Source: Aldrovandia affinis (taxonomy: Eukaryota; Chordata; Actinopteri; Notacanthiformes; Halosauridae). From it: DNA of 64,000 nucleotides. The translations under genes and the position numbers were made by a program. The notes under the pieces were generated by a model. It did no database searches, was not told where the DNA came from, and worked only from the letters and a program-made list of their open reading frames with translations. Of the stretch, positions 47,101 to 58,125 are shown piece after piece; the first letter of the stretch is position 1, and each line of letters opens with the position of its first letter. The stretch spans positions 6,284,154 through 6,348,153 of the forward strand of contig JAINUG010000015.1 in NCBI GenBank assembly GCA_029706075.1, given 5' to 3'.

Positions 47101-47924
47101 TGACGAGTGTCCAAAAAAAAAAAAATCTACAAACTTTTCCTTCCCTGTGTTACAGGTACGGTATGCAGCTGCCAACGATTATGTCTAATACTGTGTTACT
47201 GCACTAATCTCTTGTGTGGACTATGATTGATCTTACCATATACTAATACACATCTTGTAAGAGCGTCTGATAAATACCAAAATGTAAATGTAATGTAAAT
47301 GCAGTTCTAGTAGTGTGCAGAGCAGAACTGAAGAATGTGTTTGATGGTCATTTTAAGATAAGCTGAGAGTAAGGGTGTGTGCTGAGGGAGCATTATGATG
47401 AAGTGTGTTCATTGACAGGACTGGAGTTTGTGATCACTCAGCTGAAGTCTGTAGTGTTAGCCTTTGGGCTGATCGACAGACACCTGACAGTGGAGCAGGC
47501 TGTGCTGCTGTCCCGTCTGGAAGAGGAATACCAGGTATGGCACCACCTCAACCTGCAGCTCAGGTTACAGGCAGATATGTTAACTTGGTAGGCTTGTCAC
47601 CTTGACTGACAATGTGTTTGTATTATTGTTGAACTATTGTCAAAATTATTCAATCCTTTGGAACATGCATCAAGGCCTTTTTAGAGCAGATGATCCTTAG
47701 AAATCTGCAAGTAGGCCATAATGTCTTTGACCATTCCTTTTGACCATTCTTCCATAAATGTTCCTTTTGTTGTGATGTTTGCATAGATACAGCGCTGGGG
47801 TAACGTGGAGTGGGCCCATGACTATGACATGTATGAACTGCGTGCACGCACGGCTGCTGGCGCACTGTTTGTGCATCTCTCCTCTGAAAGCTCCACTGTC
47901 AAGCGCAAGCTGCTGCAGGACTGA
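44167..47924 (+). CDS. ATPAF2: ATPAF2, F1-ATPase assembly factor 2 (8 exons, complete)
   Basis: Exons: 44167-44290, 44846-44890, 45583-45731, 45842-45939, 46174-46254, 46417-46529, 47419-47534, 47787-47924. GT/AG junctions and phases agree. They join to 287 codons, against 289 in human. The protein (ATP12 family) binds free F1 alpha subunit in the mitochondrial matrix and holds it for assembly with beta. The first 40 residues are basic and lack acidic stretches (MLRNLVRLCNPTSYAVLKRQ), as in an import signal. The mature part begins at RRKFYQDVSIAQGEG. Conserved blocks include LKTPGGKLFTVPNEAMAIAV, ATEWDAQKD, TTLCNTALDNPTHR, ELQKNEWDPVLDW, LTVEQAVLLSRLEEEYQ and WGNVEWAHDYDMYELRARTA. The acidic EEE segment corresponds to the region of the conserved ATP12 glutamate. 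Intron 1 contains a hAT-like MITE and intron 6 an LINE fragment. Neither touches an exon. Confidence 0.96.
44458..44751. mobile_element. hAT-type MITE in ATPAF2 intron 1
   Basis: The ends CAGGGGTGGGCAA and (complement) TTGCCCACCCCTG are 13-bp perfect inverted repeats. Both sides carry the 8-bp direct repeat GTTTAGCT (44450-44457 and 44752-44759), the target-site length of hAT elements. It is 294 bp long with no coding capacity. Confidence 0.93.
46650..47300 (+). mobile_element. L2-like LINE 3' end in ATPAF2 intron 6
   Basis: The broken C-terminus of a non-LTR reverse-transcriptase ORF reads, with frame changes: GTAPSYLQTLITPYTPARPL, then LFSVLTPRWWNDLPHSVRTA, then IFRKRLKTHLFRLHYH and stop near 47028. 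The 3' untranslated part follows, ending in TTGTAAGAGCGTCTGATAAA and a (TGTAA)n-like tail. An extra A near 46969 breaks the frame. It lies in sense with ATPAF2. Confidence 0.85.
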
Positions 47925-49770
47925 AGCGGTTCATTGCCTGAACCAGTTCCAAGAGCATTGACAATACATACAGTTATATGTATACTACAGTTAACTTATA
48001 GCAAATATAACAAAGCATGTATGTTTTCCTAATGTTTTGGTTTTCTATGCTTGAGATGTCATTTAGAGCCAGTAGAGGGAGATGTTGTTTCAAACATGGA
48101 AAATGAATGATTGAATAACCAAGCATACTGTTTGCTGCAGAATGTTTTCACAATTCTGTTTACATTTACATACATACACATATATTGATTTTCTGCAGTT
48201 TCAGTTTATTTCATCAGATACTTTTTTTTGTTTTTTTGTTAGTAGTCTTTGGTTTAGCCAAGTTAGAAGCTGCAGTGTCCCGTTTATTCTCATGAGAAAG
48301 TGGGTCAAGCTTAAGTGTTTTTCCCCACCAATTTTACCTATGTATTTGTGGTTGATTGTTTGATAATGTGCTGTTATGGAGCCAATTGAGTATATATTTG
48401 ATTTTGTGTATATTTGATTTTCTTTTCATGTAAACTTGATTTTCTTCTAAACTCAGAATGACTGTCCTGGTGTCTTTTGTCTTTACAGTGGTTTATGGAG
48501 GTGTGTTGTAACTTGTTTGTTTGCAATTTTACTTCACATTGTCAGTGTGAATTTGAATTTTTGTGAATTGATTCCTACTCACCTTGTCGTTGTGCATCTG
48601 TAAAAACAAAGATCTTTCATGAGCAGTGGTTTACTAGAGATTTATCTGATCTATTTTTGTGTGTGCTTCATGCATGTTTATAGTGCCCCATGTGTGCTTC
48701 ACAAGTGATGGCACCCAGCTGTGCTGTATGTAGATCTGTGTCCTCAGCTTACCCTGCAGTCAACAATCTCCAGCAGCTGTTTGTCATGTCAAGCGCCTGA
48801 CTGCATTCATAACCATTTTCCTTATCTAACTAGTGGGACAGATAAAGAGTGATGTGTCAAGACTCAAACTTGTTAAAGAGTAGAGTGATTTAAGCATAGT
48901 TTTTCCTTAGGACATTTATAAAAACCTATTATGGAACACAAGCTTTAAAATGTCAAATTACTCCAGTTAAATTTACTGAGCTGTACAGGAGTTACGTTTT
49001 AAATGAATTTATACACTGATTTTTCAGACAAGCACACACTCCTCCAAAGGACGTACCGTTCTCGGCCACCACTTATTTTCATTCAACAGTCCATCGGTTG
49101 AGTTTACTCAGTCATTGTGTCAGAGAGGGACACCTGATATGCATCCAGTACAGGCAGACTACAGGTGCCCAATCCAGACCAGAGGAGGTCACAGGTGCAC
49201 GATTAGACATGGTCATCCAGCTGACTGTCCCTCCCTCCCTAGACAATGATAGGGAGGGAGGGACACAGTCAGCCCTGGACCATAGTCAGCACTAGCACAT
49301 ACTGGATTTAATACCAGACCACAGGGCCCATCTATATGCTGGAACAGTGTCTCAACAGCATGCCCTCAGAAGTTGTAACTTTTAGTAATATTGGCTGTAT
49401 CTTTTGTGATTAGTTTGAAACTGTCCTGAAGTAAGTGTCCAAAAAAGTCCCTTTAAGGCTGTTGTCTTTATAAGTTCATGGTTGGTTAAAAATAAGACTG
49501 TTTTGCTTGAGGGAAGGCCATATGAAGGAGAGAATAGAAATGTGAGATTTTGGTCCAGTAAGAGGAGAGGTGTTGGTCTGGCTGGACACTGTCCACTTAC
49601 TCCTCATAAGGCATGTCCTAGTTAACATGCTTGTCATTCCTTCCAGCAGATTCTTCCGATGATGAAGGTATGATAATCTTAGCAGTGTTGGTGATACTTG
49701 TTCACCTTGGTCCAGTTTTTAAACGAGGCATACTTGTTCAGGAAGTGTTAAATTATATAGAATTATATAT
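47925..49770. other. ATPAF2 3' region and following intergenic DNA
   Basis: Probable 3' untranslated sequence passes into intergenic DNA. I saw no canonical AATAAA close to the stop. A long inverted repeat lies at 49221-49272. In human, DRC3 sits between ATPAF2 and TOM1L2. No leucine-rich-repeat coding sequence was seen here. Confidence 0.4.
49221..49272. repeat. Inverted repeat with polypurine/polypyrimidine stem
   Basis: CTGACTGTCCCTCCCTCCCT (49221-49240) faces AGGGAGGGAGGGACACAGTCAG (49251-49272) across a 10-nt loop. The pairing is complete apart from a 2-nt bulge. Confidence 0.85.
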
Positions 49771-49989
49771 GGGTGGCAGTGTAGCGTAATGGTTAGGGAA
49801 CTGGACTTGTAACTTAGAGGTTGTTGGTTCAATTCCCAGGTGGAGCACGGCCGTACCCTTGAGCAAGGTAGGCTACTTAACCTGAATCACTTCAGTAAAA
49901 TATCCAGCTGTATAGATGGATTGTGTGTAAAGAAATGTAAACTGTGTAAGTCGCTCTGGATAAGAGCATCTGCTAAATGCCTAAAATGT
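49771..49989 (+). mobile_element. tRNA-derived SINE with L2-type tail
   Basis: Head GGGTGGCAGTGTAGCGTAAT, B-box-like GGTTCAATTCCC, body CCTTGAGCAAGGTAGGCTAC and tail CGCTCTGGATAAGAGCATCT. Same family as the copies at 4053 and 35084. Confidence 0.9.
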
Positions 49990-50819
49990 CAATTGTCAAA
50001 ACGTATATAATTTTAAGTGAACCGTGGAGTAAAGTAGGGTAGCAATACTGTACTTAGGTGGGACTATGGTGTCAGTGACCTTTGTGGTCTTTCAAGTCAA
50101 CAAGGACATAATTCCAATACTTTAGACTATGGATGGGTTGATAGTCAACACTGAATAACTAAATTTCTAATCAAGAGCTGTGTAACAGGAAAGAAAGTGG
50201 AAAGAAGTACTTTTATTCTGATATGTTCTTGCATAGCTTACTAAATTATTCAAATAGTACTTGCCATGCCATGACCCAGTAAAGCCAATAGCCAGTGCAA
50301 GTATGCAATTTGCTGTTTTTTGAGCCATTTTGTAAATAGATCTCCGGAGGACACGTAGGGCAAATACTCATGTTCAATGGTGCAAAAGCGTTTACAATAT
50401 TCAGTTAAGCTTACACGGGCATATTGTTTTTCTTTTTATATGCAATGCAGTCTTTTCTGGTTAGTTTAGACTGGCCGTATGACCACATTTGAACCAATCA
50501 TAGAGGAAGGCGTGCTCTGTGCGAAGAGAATAGCAACACATGTAGGTCAGCGGCAGTGCAGCACACCCATTACAGACCTTTACGAATTTACCCAGAATGG
50601 TATGACGTCAACGAAGTGGTACAACCCAATCAGAGCTTCAAGCTACAGTCTAAATATATTTTGTTTTGACACGTAGCCCATTTTATTTGTTGTTTTAATG
50701 TGAAATGCACAGCTATTTTGAAAAACAGCTATGCGTAACTTATGTCCACATAGCTGTAGCTTGCTTGCTTTGATTTGACCCGAGTGAAAAAGGGCTGTGT
50801 CTACTTTCTAACCTTATCA

Positions 50820-51120
50820 ACTGAAACAGTATCAGTTTACCCAAATTCCCGCCCCTAACCATAATTTCACCAGAAAGTGAAATCTTAACGAGGGTTTGTA
50901 CTGACCCAGGATCAAAGCTCAGTCAAAGGCAGAATCCATCTACAACGCGAAACCAGCGCGGCATCCGCCAATGAGCTTACTTCTGACCGGCGTTTACTCT
51001 GTCCAGTCACACTTCGAGGTTAGTTGTTTCATCCAATGAAATTTTTCGGAAGGCAGGGGTTGACGGTGTTCCTCTGTTCCATGCACTGTCAGTCAGTGCA
51101 AACTGTTTGTTGTCATCAAG
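50820..51120 (+). promoter_or_regulatory. Promoter and 5' leader region of TOM1L2
   Basis: Locally richer in CpG than the surroundings (CAACGCGAAACCAGCGCGGC, GACCGGCG, TTCGAGG). It has two CCAAT boxes in the forward direction (50968-50972 and 51033-51037) and no TATA box close to the start. This fits a broadly expressed gene. Confidence 0.5.
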
Positions 51121-51172
51121 ATGGAGTTTTTATTAGGAAATCCATACAGCACTCCTGTGGGACAATGTATAG
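51121..51172 (+). CDS. TOM1L2: TOM1L2, first coding exon (partial gene)
   Basis: ATG in a strong context (ATCAAGATGG) opens MEFLLGNPYSTPVGQCI, followed by one base of a split codon and the donor GTAGGT at 51173. Human TOM1L2 starts almost identically, with Phe for Tyr at residue 9 and Leu for the Ile, and human TOM1 begins MDFLLGNPFSSPVGQ. TOM1-family proteins have a VHS and a GAT domain and link ubiquitinated cargo, clathrin and Tollip on endosomes. Only the first 17 residues of the VHS region are in this exon. TOM1L2 is preferred over TOM1 because of GEF-like MEFLLGNP wording and because GID4 and ATPAF2 are the neighbours. I did not find exon 2 in the remaining 12.8 kb. Confidence 0.88.
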
Positions 51173-53215
51173 GTAGGTAATGCTATCGATGGAACACATT
51201 ATTTATTTAGCTAATGTAGCTAAGTAACAGTTAGGTGAACAGTCCGTTTGTTTTTTTAAATCTTGTTTTTAATTGACTATGACCTTTGTTAGTCATACTG
51301 TAGCCCACGTAGGTGGTCTGGCTAGCTGAGCCAGCGCTAGCTAGCTAAACTCTGTGGCTAACTCATAGCTGGCGAGCTTGCTTACTAACGCAAGTTTACT
51401 CAAAAATAGCTAGCTAGCTATCCTAACCTAGGCAGTGCGTTTGCAAAAACACGCACAGTCTGTGGTTTACTCCAAGTGAACAGCTAACTGTCATTGTCTC
51501 AACATTTGGCTAGCTAGCTAGCTAACTATTCGTTTGATTGCCAACCCCATTGACAGTCCTATTCAGCCCTCTAGCAAGTTAAACTACGGTGAGCTAATGG
51601 CTATCTAACGTTAGTAACGCCGCTCTCTTGCTGCGGCATCTCATACTGACGATGGCAGTCTTGACTTTAGATTATTTATTTTTTTCAGCTTGGCTTTAGT
51701 TTATGTAGCTAGCTGTAGCGTTTCTCCTGACTACTTTCATTACTAGTATGACCACTGGCTTTGTAGCCATCAGTGGTGAATTTCAATAACTGGTAACATG
51801 CTTTCTGTTGATGTGCACGTCTTGGAAATTGAACAATGTTGCTTGCTTGGTGGAATGTTGAATTTATCAGAACTGTATACATTTATGACCGAATAGCAAG
51901 CTAGAGCAAGTAAAGGACACACAAACCTGAAGCCTATGCATAGAAAATATTAACAGAATATCTACAGATAAAAGGGAATAATACACTAGTTAGCTGAAAG
52001 TTAAAACCTGAAAACGGTTGCAGGCTAGCTATAACACTTCGTTTGCTAGCAACCCAGTTTAAGGCAAACTTGCTAAGGAGCTATCTAAGTATTTGCGAGG
52101 AAGCGATGGGCCGAGCTTGCTAACTTCCATGGGCTATTGTAGCAAACTAACTAGATAATTACATTTGACACAATTTAACGCATACCTCAGTGATGCCCGC
52201 ATTTTTTTTTGCAATCCTGCGTAACTACACAAACAGTCGCTGCAGACGTCCTAACTATAGGAATATTGACAATAAGTTAGAGGAAGAGGAATCCCTTAAC
52301 CGTTGCCATTAATGTTATTCAAACCGATAAAATTGTGTTTACGCGTGTATAGAACGTAACGGGGTTTTTATTTTATATTTTGATTAAACTTAAACGACCA
52401 TTCATTGTTCTCCACTCGAGTTAGCATAATGTACTATCAAATAACTACCATGTAGCGTTGTGGAAAATGTACCATAGTCAGCAAGCATGCAATACCATCT
52501 ACATGTTGGAATTGCTAAACTTATTCATAGGCAACATTATTTTCGGCATAATAGTGGTTTGCAACGCAAGACAAAAATGTCACTTATTTGCTGTGATGTT
52601 AGTTTTTAAACATAAAATATTTAATCTTGCACCTCCCTTCTCCATACCTTCAGTAAGATGAAACTCTAGCCAGGAATACCAGGAAAGCACTCGATCCAGC
52701 CACACTTTGGTGTATCTGTTTGGAATGAAAAATCTATCCTGCATAGAAATGCATATGACTGAAGCAGTCCAGCTGATTTGCAGCTTGAATCTGTCTAATG
52801 GAAACACATCTTATCATTACTTTGTAGGAAAGTGAATTGTCCTCAGATAAAACCAGTTCACATACGTTGTTTTTTCATCTTGTGGTTGCACTGATATAAC
52901 CAGATCTAAGGTGCATTCAAAGAAGTTAAACACAAATGTGATTGCTACATCACAATATGTTCTAGAATACAATACAATATATACAATATTATAGACCCCT
53001 TTTTTACACAACAAAGTAGCAACATGGGGTTAGACAAATGCTTAGATGTGTATTGAATATAATAATATAACCTATAGATGTGGCATTTTCTACAGCAGAT
53101 AGAGAGTTTGACTTGCAGTGACTGCTATCTTCCAGTAAATTAATAAACACTCCAAGGTACTGGAGCAGGACCTCTGTTAAACCAGTTATTTGTCAAGTCA
53201 TTGGAAAATAAACAA
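51173..53215. other. Proximal part of the presumed TOM1L2 intron 1
   Basis: The first kilobase is full of TAGCTAGC and CTAACGTTAG words (for example 51340-51350, 51408-51421, 51510-51526 and 51604-51616). After 52200 it becomes plain AT-rich DNA. No exon was recognised. Confidence 0.45.
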
Positions 53216-53269
53216 ATAATTGAATCTGCATCTTTATGAGGTCAACCCCACCCCTACACCTAGAATGCC

Positions 53270-53523
53270 CTTCTGGTGGTCTGTTAAGCCTCATGAGCCT
53301 CAAGGACTATTTGTTTTGTTTTTCTCTGTATCCCACCATTTTTCAGGAGTTCATCTCGACCGCCTTTTAAGGGGTCAGGGAATAATTTTCCAGTCTCCCA
53401 CATTGGCTCCAATGGTTTTCTGTTTTTTTGATTCCCTCTGGAAAATGCCAGTTGTGAAGCCCTGTGTGACAACCTGTTTGTAAATGGCGCTATACAAAAA
53501 TAAAGTTTGATTGATTGATTGCT
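53270..53523 (+). mobile_element. LINE 3' end fragment
   Basis: The stretch ends in GTAAATGGCGCTATACAAAA followed by ATAAAGTTTGATTGATTGAT, a common 3' end of fish non-LTR elements in which a poly(A)-like signal is followed by a short (ATTG)n tail. The upstream part is too decayed to translate. Confidence 0.6.
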
Positions 53524-54490
53524 GAACCTAGCACATTGTGATGCTCTTGCCTTTCAGTATTAAGTAGCCTCAGTTAAACTACCAAGCAATGAGAGGTGGA
53601 CCTAAACCATTATTATTATTACCGTAATTATTTTTTCATTGTTTGAGAAACTCAGCAGTAAATTGAATTACAATAGACATGGATATTTGTTTCAATTTAA
53701 TGGAAATAAAGCAGTCACACGTCTTGAATAGGTCTACTTCTTTTTTACTTCAGAAATAGAAAAATGGATTATTTGCATGATCACTGGATCATTTAACATG
53801 AATAGTAGCTAACCTTTGCAGTGTTGTCAAATTCCCAGCCCTGGTATGGTATATTGCAATAGCAGGTTCATTCTATTAAATTATATCTTTAAAATATCGG
53901 ATTAAGTGTTATTGATTCAAATATCATACCAAGTATTTTTGATTTGCAGAAAGTGCATATTTGGCCATGGCCCTGATTAAACCAATAGAGAGGGAGCAGG
54001 ACGATGTCTGAAGGGAAGACTGGGTATTTTTTAATTCAGGTAGCCTAATACTAGGTACCATTGTACCAAGAAGATGGTCTTTGCAAGACATAACGTCCTT
54101 CAGATTGTGGGTATCATAAAATGAACAGCAGAGCTATTCCTCATCAATTACCCCATTCTTTAAACATGTTAAAAAGTTGAATAATTTGCCTGATAGTTGC
54201 CCAGTAAGCATTCCAGTATGGTTACTTTTACAATCCTGTGAGTGGGGGTTAGGAGACCACAAGCCCCTGTGCTTTACAAGAAGATTTTTTCAGTCTTCAT
54301 TTATTTTCCTTGTGCACATTATGCAAGCAAGATTTTGTCCATGAAAGTATTATCTGTACCCTTGACAACATAATAAGCTGCAAAATAGTTGGCCTTTGCT
54401 TCTTCAATATCAGGGTTGTGTCATCCACTCAGTTATTCCGTTAGCTTTCCGAATGACACTTTTTGGCCTTTTAAGCAAATTGTTTATTTA
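53524..54490. other. AT-rich DNA in presumed TOM1L2 intron 1
   Basis: No gene, exon or classifiable repeat was recognised. Confidence 0.45.
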
Positions 54491-54499
54491 TTGTTTTAT

Positions 54500-55570
54500 T
54501 AGGAACCCCATTAGATGCCATCTTGGTGACAGCAAGTCTTCCTGGGGTCCTGAAAAGAAAACCGTACAATACAAATAACAAAACAAATGCATGAAAATAA
54601 TGAGTGATAAAAAAAAAGAAAGAATGGTTCAAAAAATAAACAGCAATAATTATACAAATGAAGATAAGAATAAAGAACATCAAAGGCTAATATACAACAA
54701 TAAAAACCAAGTGATAATAAATGTAATACAATTTCAAATTAAATAGATCCATTCATCATAGTAAAACCAATATGAATCATATGGCCATCTTGGTCAGTTC
54801 ACCCTTTAATGCCTTTTTAAAAGTGTGTTTTATTTTCTATCAGCCTAGTGGATACTATTAGCTTATTCCAGTTAAAAATGGCCCTGTAGCACACTGTGGG
54901 ATTTAAATGATTAGTCCACGATCAATGAAGTACTAGTTCACACTTTTCTGGTGAAATGAGTGTGACTGTTTTCAACATATACTAATTGATCAACTAAGAA
55001 TGTGGAATTCTTGGTAGATAATGCATTTCTAAAAAATATGAGAAGACATACAAGAAGTCTGTATTCAACTGGCAACCACGAGACACGTTGATGCATCAGA
55101 TTCACGTTAGTTCTATTTGAGCATTGGAGAATTACTGTGGCAGCTCTGTTTTGTGCCAGCTGAAGTTTGTTCAATTCTTTCTTTGATGCAAATGCCCATA
55201 TGATTGGACAATATTCTAGATGTGACAAAGTAAGTGACTGCAGTGCATTAGCAATGCCTTTGCCCAGTTTGGCAGTTATTCCATCAATATGAGCTGACCA
55301 AGACAAGTGTCAATCTATGGTAATTTCAAGGTGTTTTGCTTTGTTCACTTGTTTCAGTGGTAACCCTTCGATGGACACATTTAGTAAAGCATTATTCTTA
55401 AGTTTGTGTTTGGTTTGAAAATATTACATTGTTTTTTATATGTTTTTATCTATTGTTTTTGATAGCACTAATTTGTTTTCTTTCACCCATTTAAACAGTT
55501 TTTCCAAATCTTCCAAATTCATGTTAAGCAGATGCCTTCTAACCTTATGTTGTGAGGTTTGGGGAGAAAA
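54500..55570 (-). mobile_element. Non-LTR retrotransposon (LINE) 3' part
   Basis: The best frame is 54938-55306: HLSWSAHIDGITAKLGKGIA, then SHLEYCPIIWAFASKKELNK, then LQLAQNRAATVIL, then SWLPVEYRLLVCLL. This is the region after the reverse-transcriptase catalytic core in fish L2/Rex-like elements. Upstream pieces on the same strand (LEDLEKLFKWVKENKLVLSK, then VSIEGLPLKQVNKAKHL) extend it to about 55560. Downstream, ACCCCAGGAAGACTTGCTGT is the typical 3' untranslated sequence. Stops and a missing segment before SLTLSHLEYC show it is dead. Confidence 0.85.
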
Positions 55571-56499
55571 TCTAATTTGTGTGATGTGTGTGTCAGGGAG
55601 AATTTACTCACATCAGAGCTGGTTTCATATCATGTGCCTTACTCTACAATAGATAATAGTACAAAAGTTGTAAAATTCCACTTGGCTATATAAAAGAGAG
55701 CCAGAGATTACAAAAAGCTGTGGGATGTTGCCACTTTTGTACCTTATCTGTCCATACCTAAAGTTAGTGTTACCTGTCTGCTATTTAAGGAAATCTCACA
55801 GTACGGTAATTCTAATCGCATTATTGGCTACTGGCTACAACCAATCAGTGCTATATTTTTATAGGTTATACAGTTTAATAAACAGTAGGAGTCACTGTGC
55901 TTCATAATGGAACCCATCTTTATCAACATAATAGGATATTGCAGTCTGTGAAGCAATGTTAGAGGTTTACACTTGTTGTTGCGGTGGTTCTCCCATGCAA
56001 ACTCAAAATGACTACAGGTGTTTTAACTCGATAAGCGTTGTTTTTATTTAGCATATCTCTTCACGGCACATTACCTTAAACCTAGAACACACAGTGTGAT
56101 GTTGGAAAATCATGAGTGAGTATACTGCCAGTCTATCTGTCAGACTAAAACTGCCAAATCCTTGGATTAGAGCTGGCACACCACATACATTTTTAAATCT
56201 GCGATTTGTAGCAGGTTTCCAGTTTATGATCATTTGTATGATTTATCACATTTTGGAAGCTGGGGCAGAAGAAAAATAAAAGCCATCCGTCATTTGGACG
56301 TCCGTCTAGTTCATTACGGATTGTTATTGTAGAGCTTTTTCCTTTGTAGTGTAGCTAATCAATAATTTAACGAGCCAAACATTTCCAGGCCGTGTTTCCA
56401 AATGCATGTTGCATACTACGGTCATTGCATAGAAGTACGTAAGTGCATAGTCACCATATTAATAACTGTCAAAAATATAAAAATAATAATAATTGTAAT
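55571..56499. other. Unassigned DNA in presumed TOM1L2 intron 1
   Basis: No gene or repeat family was recognised. Confidence 0.4.
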
Positions 56500-56512
56500 A
56501 AATAATCCAGCG

Positions 56513-56853
56513 GGCGGCACGGTGGTGCAGTGGATAGCACTGTCGCCTCACAGCAACAAGGTCCCGGGTTCGAATCCCGGCCGGCGGCCTTTCTGGGTGG
56601 AGTTTGCATGTTCTCCGTGGGTTTCCTCCGGGTACTCCGGTTTCCTCCCACAGTCCAAAGACATGCATGTTAGGCTAATTGGAGAGTCTAAATTGCCCTG
56701 TAGGTATGAGTGTGTGAGTGAATGGTGTATGTAGTGCCCTGCGATGGATTGGCGACCTGTCCAGGGTGTATTCCTGCCTCTCGCCCCAATGTATGCTGGG
56801 ATAGGCTCCAGCCCCCCGCGACAGGAATAAGCGGCTGAAGATGAGATGAGATG
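56513..56853 (+). mobile_element. Full-length SINE with 13-bp target-site duplication
   Basis: The tRNA-like head GGCACGGTGGTGCAGTGGAT, then GGTTCGAATCCCGG, is followed by a body with GTTTGCATGTTCTCC, TTTCCTCCGGGTACTCCGGT, ACTGGCGACC-like ATTGGCGACCTGTCCAGGG and GGGATAGGCTCCAGCCCCC. The tail is a (GATGA)n repeat. AAATAATCCAGCG occurs on both sides (56500-56512 and 56854-56866). It looks young. The overlapping open frames on both strands are SINE artefacts. Confidence 0.93.
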
Positions 56854-56866
56854 AAATAATCCAGCG

Positions 56867-57840
56867 ATATACGGCACTCCTGGCAATGACATGCAGTCAA
56901 CAACAACAAATATTCACACCCTTGATAAACATGAGCAAAAAAGGCTATGAAAAAATGTCTGTGTTGTTCATCAGTTTGATCTTACACTCAAAATATGAGA
57001 GAAATCTAACCTTTAATTGAAGTCAAATTATTCAAAGAAAAAAATCCTTATTAAAACAAATTCTCAAAAATTCTCAAAAACACATCACAATTGTGCCGAA
57101 CTGTGGCGCGAATCTAGGTGTCTCATGCTGCGTGGAGAATGTTTTTATTTAATTTATTTTTTAATTTTATTTCGCGCGACTGCTCGACCAAAACAAATTT
57201 TGGTCGACCAACAGCCCATCGACCAAACAATCGACCAGTCGACTAAATGGGTTCAGCCCTAGTCCGCCAATACTACTGGTTACTACGGGAGCACACACAC
57301 ATATTCACTCCCTTTTAAAAGTAATTAGCATCAATATTTTATGTCATAAAAAAATGAAAAAAAAACTGGTGTACATTGTAATGCTTAATTAAGGGTACTG
57401 TGGTTCTCTAAAAGGCTAAACAACCTTTGGTTTTCTTATCGGCACAAAATAGCCTATATACGCTTATAAAAAATGGGCAGAAGATAACTGGAAATAATGT
57501 ACACAAACTTAAAGCTTTCTTATTTCACTACATCACGTTCTGTGAAAATATAGCCTAACTGTTTTCAAAATGTATTGCAATTCATAGAGCAAAGGTTATT
57601 TCCCATGGCTTTAACTAGCCTTTCGCCTTTCTTACCAGCTCAAACTTCAGGAGTTATACTCATATAGGTGGGAAAACAATTGTTTTCTTATCAAGGAAAT
57701 CAACTTTCAGGAAAATATATATCATGATCCACAGTTGTATTACAAATCTGTACAACTACCTTTCTCTTGTAGCAGAGTGTGGGCACACCTTTAGGATGGG
57801 AGGGAACATTTAAAATGCAGTCGTCATGAGTCGGAGGCGA
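56867..57840. other. Unassigned DNA with a possible hAT end
   Basis: At 57170-57262 the minus strand reads TAGGGCTGAACCCATTTAGT followed by repeated GGTCGA motifs, resembling the terminal part of a widespread fish hAT-type repeat. The opposite end was not found. The rest is AT-rich without recognised genes. Confidence 0.35.
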
Positions 57841-57854
57841 AAAAATACCAATTT

Positions 57855-58125
57855 GTGAAACCTGTTGAGCAGCAGGTCTTTACATTTAAATCAGGTAGAT
57901 CTTTGTTGTTATGGGGTTGTTTTGTATCTACTGTTCCTTGGGCTCTTGTTAAAGTCAATGGAATCATGAACTCCAGCAAGTACAACGACATTCTGGCCAA
58001 AAGCCTGGTTCCGTCTGCCAGGAAGCTGAAACTTGGCCACAAATGGATCTTTCAGCAATGATCCCAAGCATAGGCTACCTTCAAAATCCAAGAAACCAAG
58101 AAATGGTTAACTGACAGATTTACTT
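57855..58125 (+). mobile_element. Tc1-like transposase fragment
   Basis: The translation contains LLLWGCFVSTVPWALVKVNG, then IMNSSKYNDILAKSLVPSAR, then LKLGHKWIFQQ. The second catalytic Asp block follows in damaged form (CAGCAATGATCCCAAGCA, with three bases lost and the frame changed), then KIQETKKWLTDRF. Both ends of the transposon are missing. Confidence 0.85.

Noticed and set aside
47925-51120. DRC3 (LRRC48), expected by comparison with human gene order
   Set aside because: No leucine-rich-repeat coding sequence was recognised. A profile search would be decisive.
56513-56585. Possible tRNA gene
   Set aside because: The A and B boxes are those of a SINE head. The cloverleaf arms do not pair, and the sequence continues into an SINE body bounded by a target-site duplication.
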